A stretch of DNA of 64,000 bases from JACDER01 sp963717765 (GTDB lineage Bacteria; Actinomycetota; Thermoleophilia; Gaiellales; Gaiellaceae): contig CAVQWX010000001.1 of assembly GCA_963717765.1 (NCBI GenBank), positions 318,276 to 382,275 of the forward strand, read 5' to 3'. The position numbers were made by a program, and so were the translations under genes. The notes below the pieces were generated by a model, which did not search any database, had not been told where the DNA came from, and worked only from the letters and a program-made list of their open reading frames with translations. Below are positions 62,859-64,000 of the stretch, piece by piece. Positions within the stretch are counted from its first letter, which is position 1. Each line of letters starts with the position of its first letter.

Positions 62859-63869
62859 CTAGCCAACCTCGGCGTGGATGCGGCCGGACGACTTGCGGAG
62901 CGGGCCGCCCTCGCGCCCTGCCCGCGCGGCCAGGATCTCGGCCATGATCGAGAGCGCGGTCTCCGCCGGCGTGCCGGCGCCGATGTCCAGCCCGCAAGGG
63001 CCTGCGATCCGGTCGAGCAGCTCATCGGGGACGTCCGCCCCGACCAGCAGCTCGCGCCGGCGCGCCTGATTTCGACGGGAGCCGAGCGCGCCTACGTAGT
63101 GCGCATCGGTCTCGAGCGCGCCCTTCAGCGCCGGGATGTCGAACTTGTCGTCATGGGTGAGGACGACCACGGCGGTGTCGCTCGCGGGCCGTACCTGCGC
63201 CAGGGCTTCCTCCGGCCAGGCGACGATCAGCTGGTCGGCGCTCGGGACGCGCTCCGGGGTGGCGAACTTCCCGCGCGGGTCGGCGACGATCGTGCGCCAG
63301 CCGAGCTGCCTGGCCAGGCGGCAGAGCTCCTCCGCAGTGTCCACGGCGCCGAAGACGAGCAGGCGCGGCGGCGGGCCGAACACGTCGGCGAAGACCTTCC
63401 CGCGCTCATCCTCGAGCATGTGGCTGCGCCCGCGCAGGAGCGCCTCGCCGTCCTCGGTCGACAGCGTGCGTGTCCCCTTCCCCTCACCCTCGAGAACCGT
63501 GAACAGCACGCCGCGCTCATCCCGGGCGAGCAGCTCATTGATCTCGCCGATCAGCGTCGGGTCGGCCTCCTGCACGAACACGTCGATCTCCCCGCCGCAC
63601 GGCAGGCCGACCGACAGCGCCATGTCGTCGGTAATCCCGTAGGTGAGAAGGCGCGGCTCTCCGCTGGCCAGGACCTCCTTCGCATGCTGGTAGACATCGT
63701 TCTCGACGCAGCCGCCTGAGACGGAGCCGGCCATCTCGCCGCCGTCGGACACCGCCAGCTTCGACCCGACCGGACGAGGCGCCGAGCGGCGGGTGGCGAC
63801 CACGGTGGCGAGCGCGAACCGCTCCCCTCGCGCCTGCCAGCGCTCGACGTCTCCCAGGATCTCTTTCAC
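62859..63869 (-). CDS. xdhC: XdhC/CoxF-like molybdenum cofactor maturation factor
   Basis: This encodes 336 aa. The N-terminal XdhC/CoxI domain includes RRSAPRPVGSKLAVSDGGEM and GSVSGGCVEND. The C-terminal Rossmann domain carries LLVFGAVDTAEELCRLA and YVGALGSRRNQARR, closing with GLDIGAGTPAETALSI. XdhC binds molybdopterin and hands the sulfurated cofactor to xanthine-dehydrogenase-type enzymes. It is a separate unit from the AAA/VWA pair, and its promoter lies in the last ~130 bp of the window. Confidence 0.85.
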   Translation of the reverse strand: MKEILGDVERWQARGERFALATVVATRRSAPRPVGSKLAVSDGGEMAGSVSGGCVENDVYQHAKEVLASGEPRLLTYGITDDMALSVGLPCGGEIDVFVQEADPTLIGEINELLARDERGVLFTVLEGEGKGTRTLSTEDGEALLRGRSHMLEDERGKVFADVFGPPPRLLVFGAVDTAEELCRLARQLGWRTIVADPRGKFATPERVPSADQLIVAWPEEALAQVRPASDTAVVVLTHDDKFDIPALKGALETDAHYVGALGSRRNQARRRELLVGADVPDELLDRIAGPCGLDIGAGTPAETALSIMAEILAARAGREGGPLRKSSGRIHAEVG

Positions 63870-64000
63870 GGACGGATCGTATCGCTACCCGATCTCGCGC
63901 ACGGTCACCGAACGTGGTCTCGCGGAGGCTGCTGTTGACCGACGGCGACGCAACCGTGAAGACGGGCTGCGGCTCCCCCTCGGCGAACGACGTCGAGACG

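Noticed and set aside
63870..64000. Start or end of another gene at the right edge
   Set aside because: A TTG at 63936 opens a plus-strand frame to the edge, and minus-strand frames are also open, but 60-130 bp is too little to support any call.

Overview
The window is GC-rich DNA with abundant GTG and TTG starts, ATGA/GTGA stop-start overlaps and many FCD-type GntR regulators. That suggests a high-GC actinobacterium, perhaps class Thermoleophilia from soil or a metagenome, but the taxonomy is my inference and no rRNA or marker gene is present. Functional calls come from reading motifs in translated frames; no database search was run.

Region 1 (1-15231, with 16030-24345): the distal half of a contractile-injection-system or phage-tail-like cluster. 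In order it holds a sheath-like C-terminus (cut by the window edge), a tube-like protein, two tightly coupled large proteins of unknown role (1046 and 439 aa, the second with a possible PD-(D/E)xK nuclease motif), small tail proteins, a VgrG/gp5-like hub-spike, a gp25-like wedge, a gpJ-like baseplate protein, a 1075-aa baseplate protein fused to a six-repeat propeller-like domain, a 372-aa protein, and a PAAR-like tip. Beyond an 800-bp mobile-element scar lie two giant proteins (966 and 1801 aa) that look like accessory or cargo proteins. No capsid, portal, terminase, ATPase or tape-measure gene is visible.

Region 2 (15232-16029 and 24323-28393): mobile-element debris. A 269-bp direct repeat (15412-15680 and 25598-25866, three mismatches) brackets about 10 kb. 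Each copy contains the 3' part of a tRNA-Arg(CCT). A related but diverged sequence occurs at 28312-28393. Between them are a frameshifted creatininase remnant, a frameshifted IS481-type transposase and an adenylate-cyclase/AAA-ATPase regulator.

Region 3 (28628-63869): a dense catabolic island for a hydroxylated pyridine (N-heteroaromatic) compound. The lower pathway is recognisable from its signature residues: two NicX-like 2,5-dihydroxypyridine dioxygenases, a NicD-like N-formylmaleamate deformylase, two NicF-like amidohydrolases and a NicE-like maleate isomerase. A possible second exit runs maleate to D-malate to pyruvate through an aconitase-family hydratase and a tartrate/D-malate dehydrogenase. 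The upper pathway has two three-subunit molybdenum hydroxylases. The second (55484-59620) also has a separate SRPBCC subunit and follows a split PEP-synthase-like pair resembling the two core subunits of phenylphosphate synthase. That set (phosphohistidine protein, ATP-grasp protein, FAD, 2Fe-2S, Mo and SRPBCC subunits, then NicX) closely matches what I recall of the 3-hydroxypyridine (3hpd) locus of Ensifer adhaerens HP1. No NicC-type flavin monooxygenase is present, which also favours 3-hydroxypyridine or a similar substrate over nicotinate. Accessory genes include a divergent Amt-like transporter lacking both pore histidines, three GntR regulators, and CoxD/CoxE/XdhC-like maturation factors for the molybdenum enzymes. 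Short AT-rich GTATAC-like motifs recur just upstream of the operons and are candidate GntR operators.
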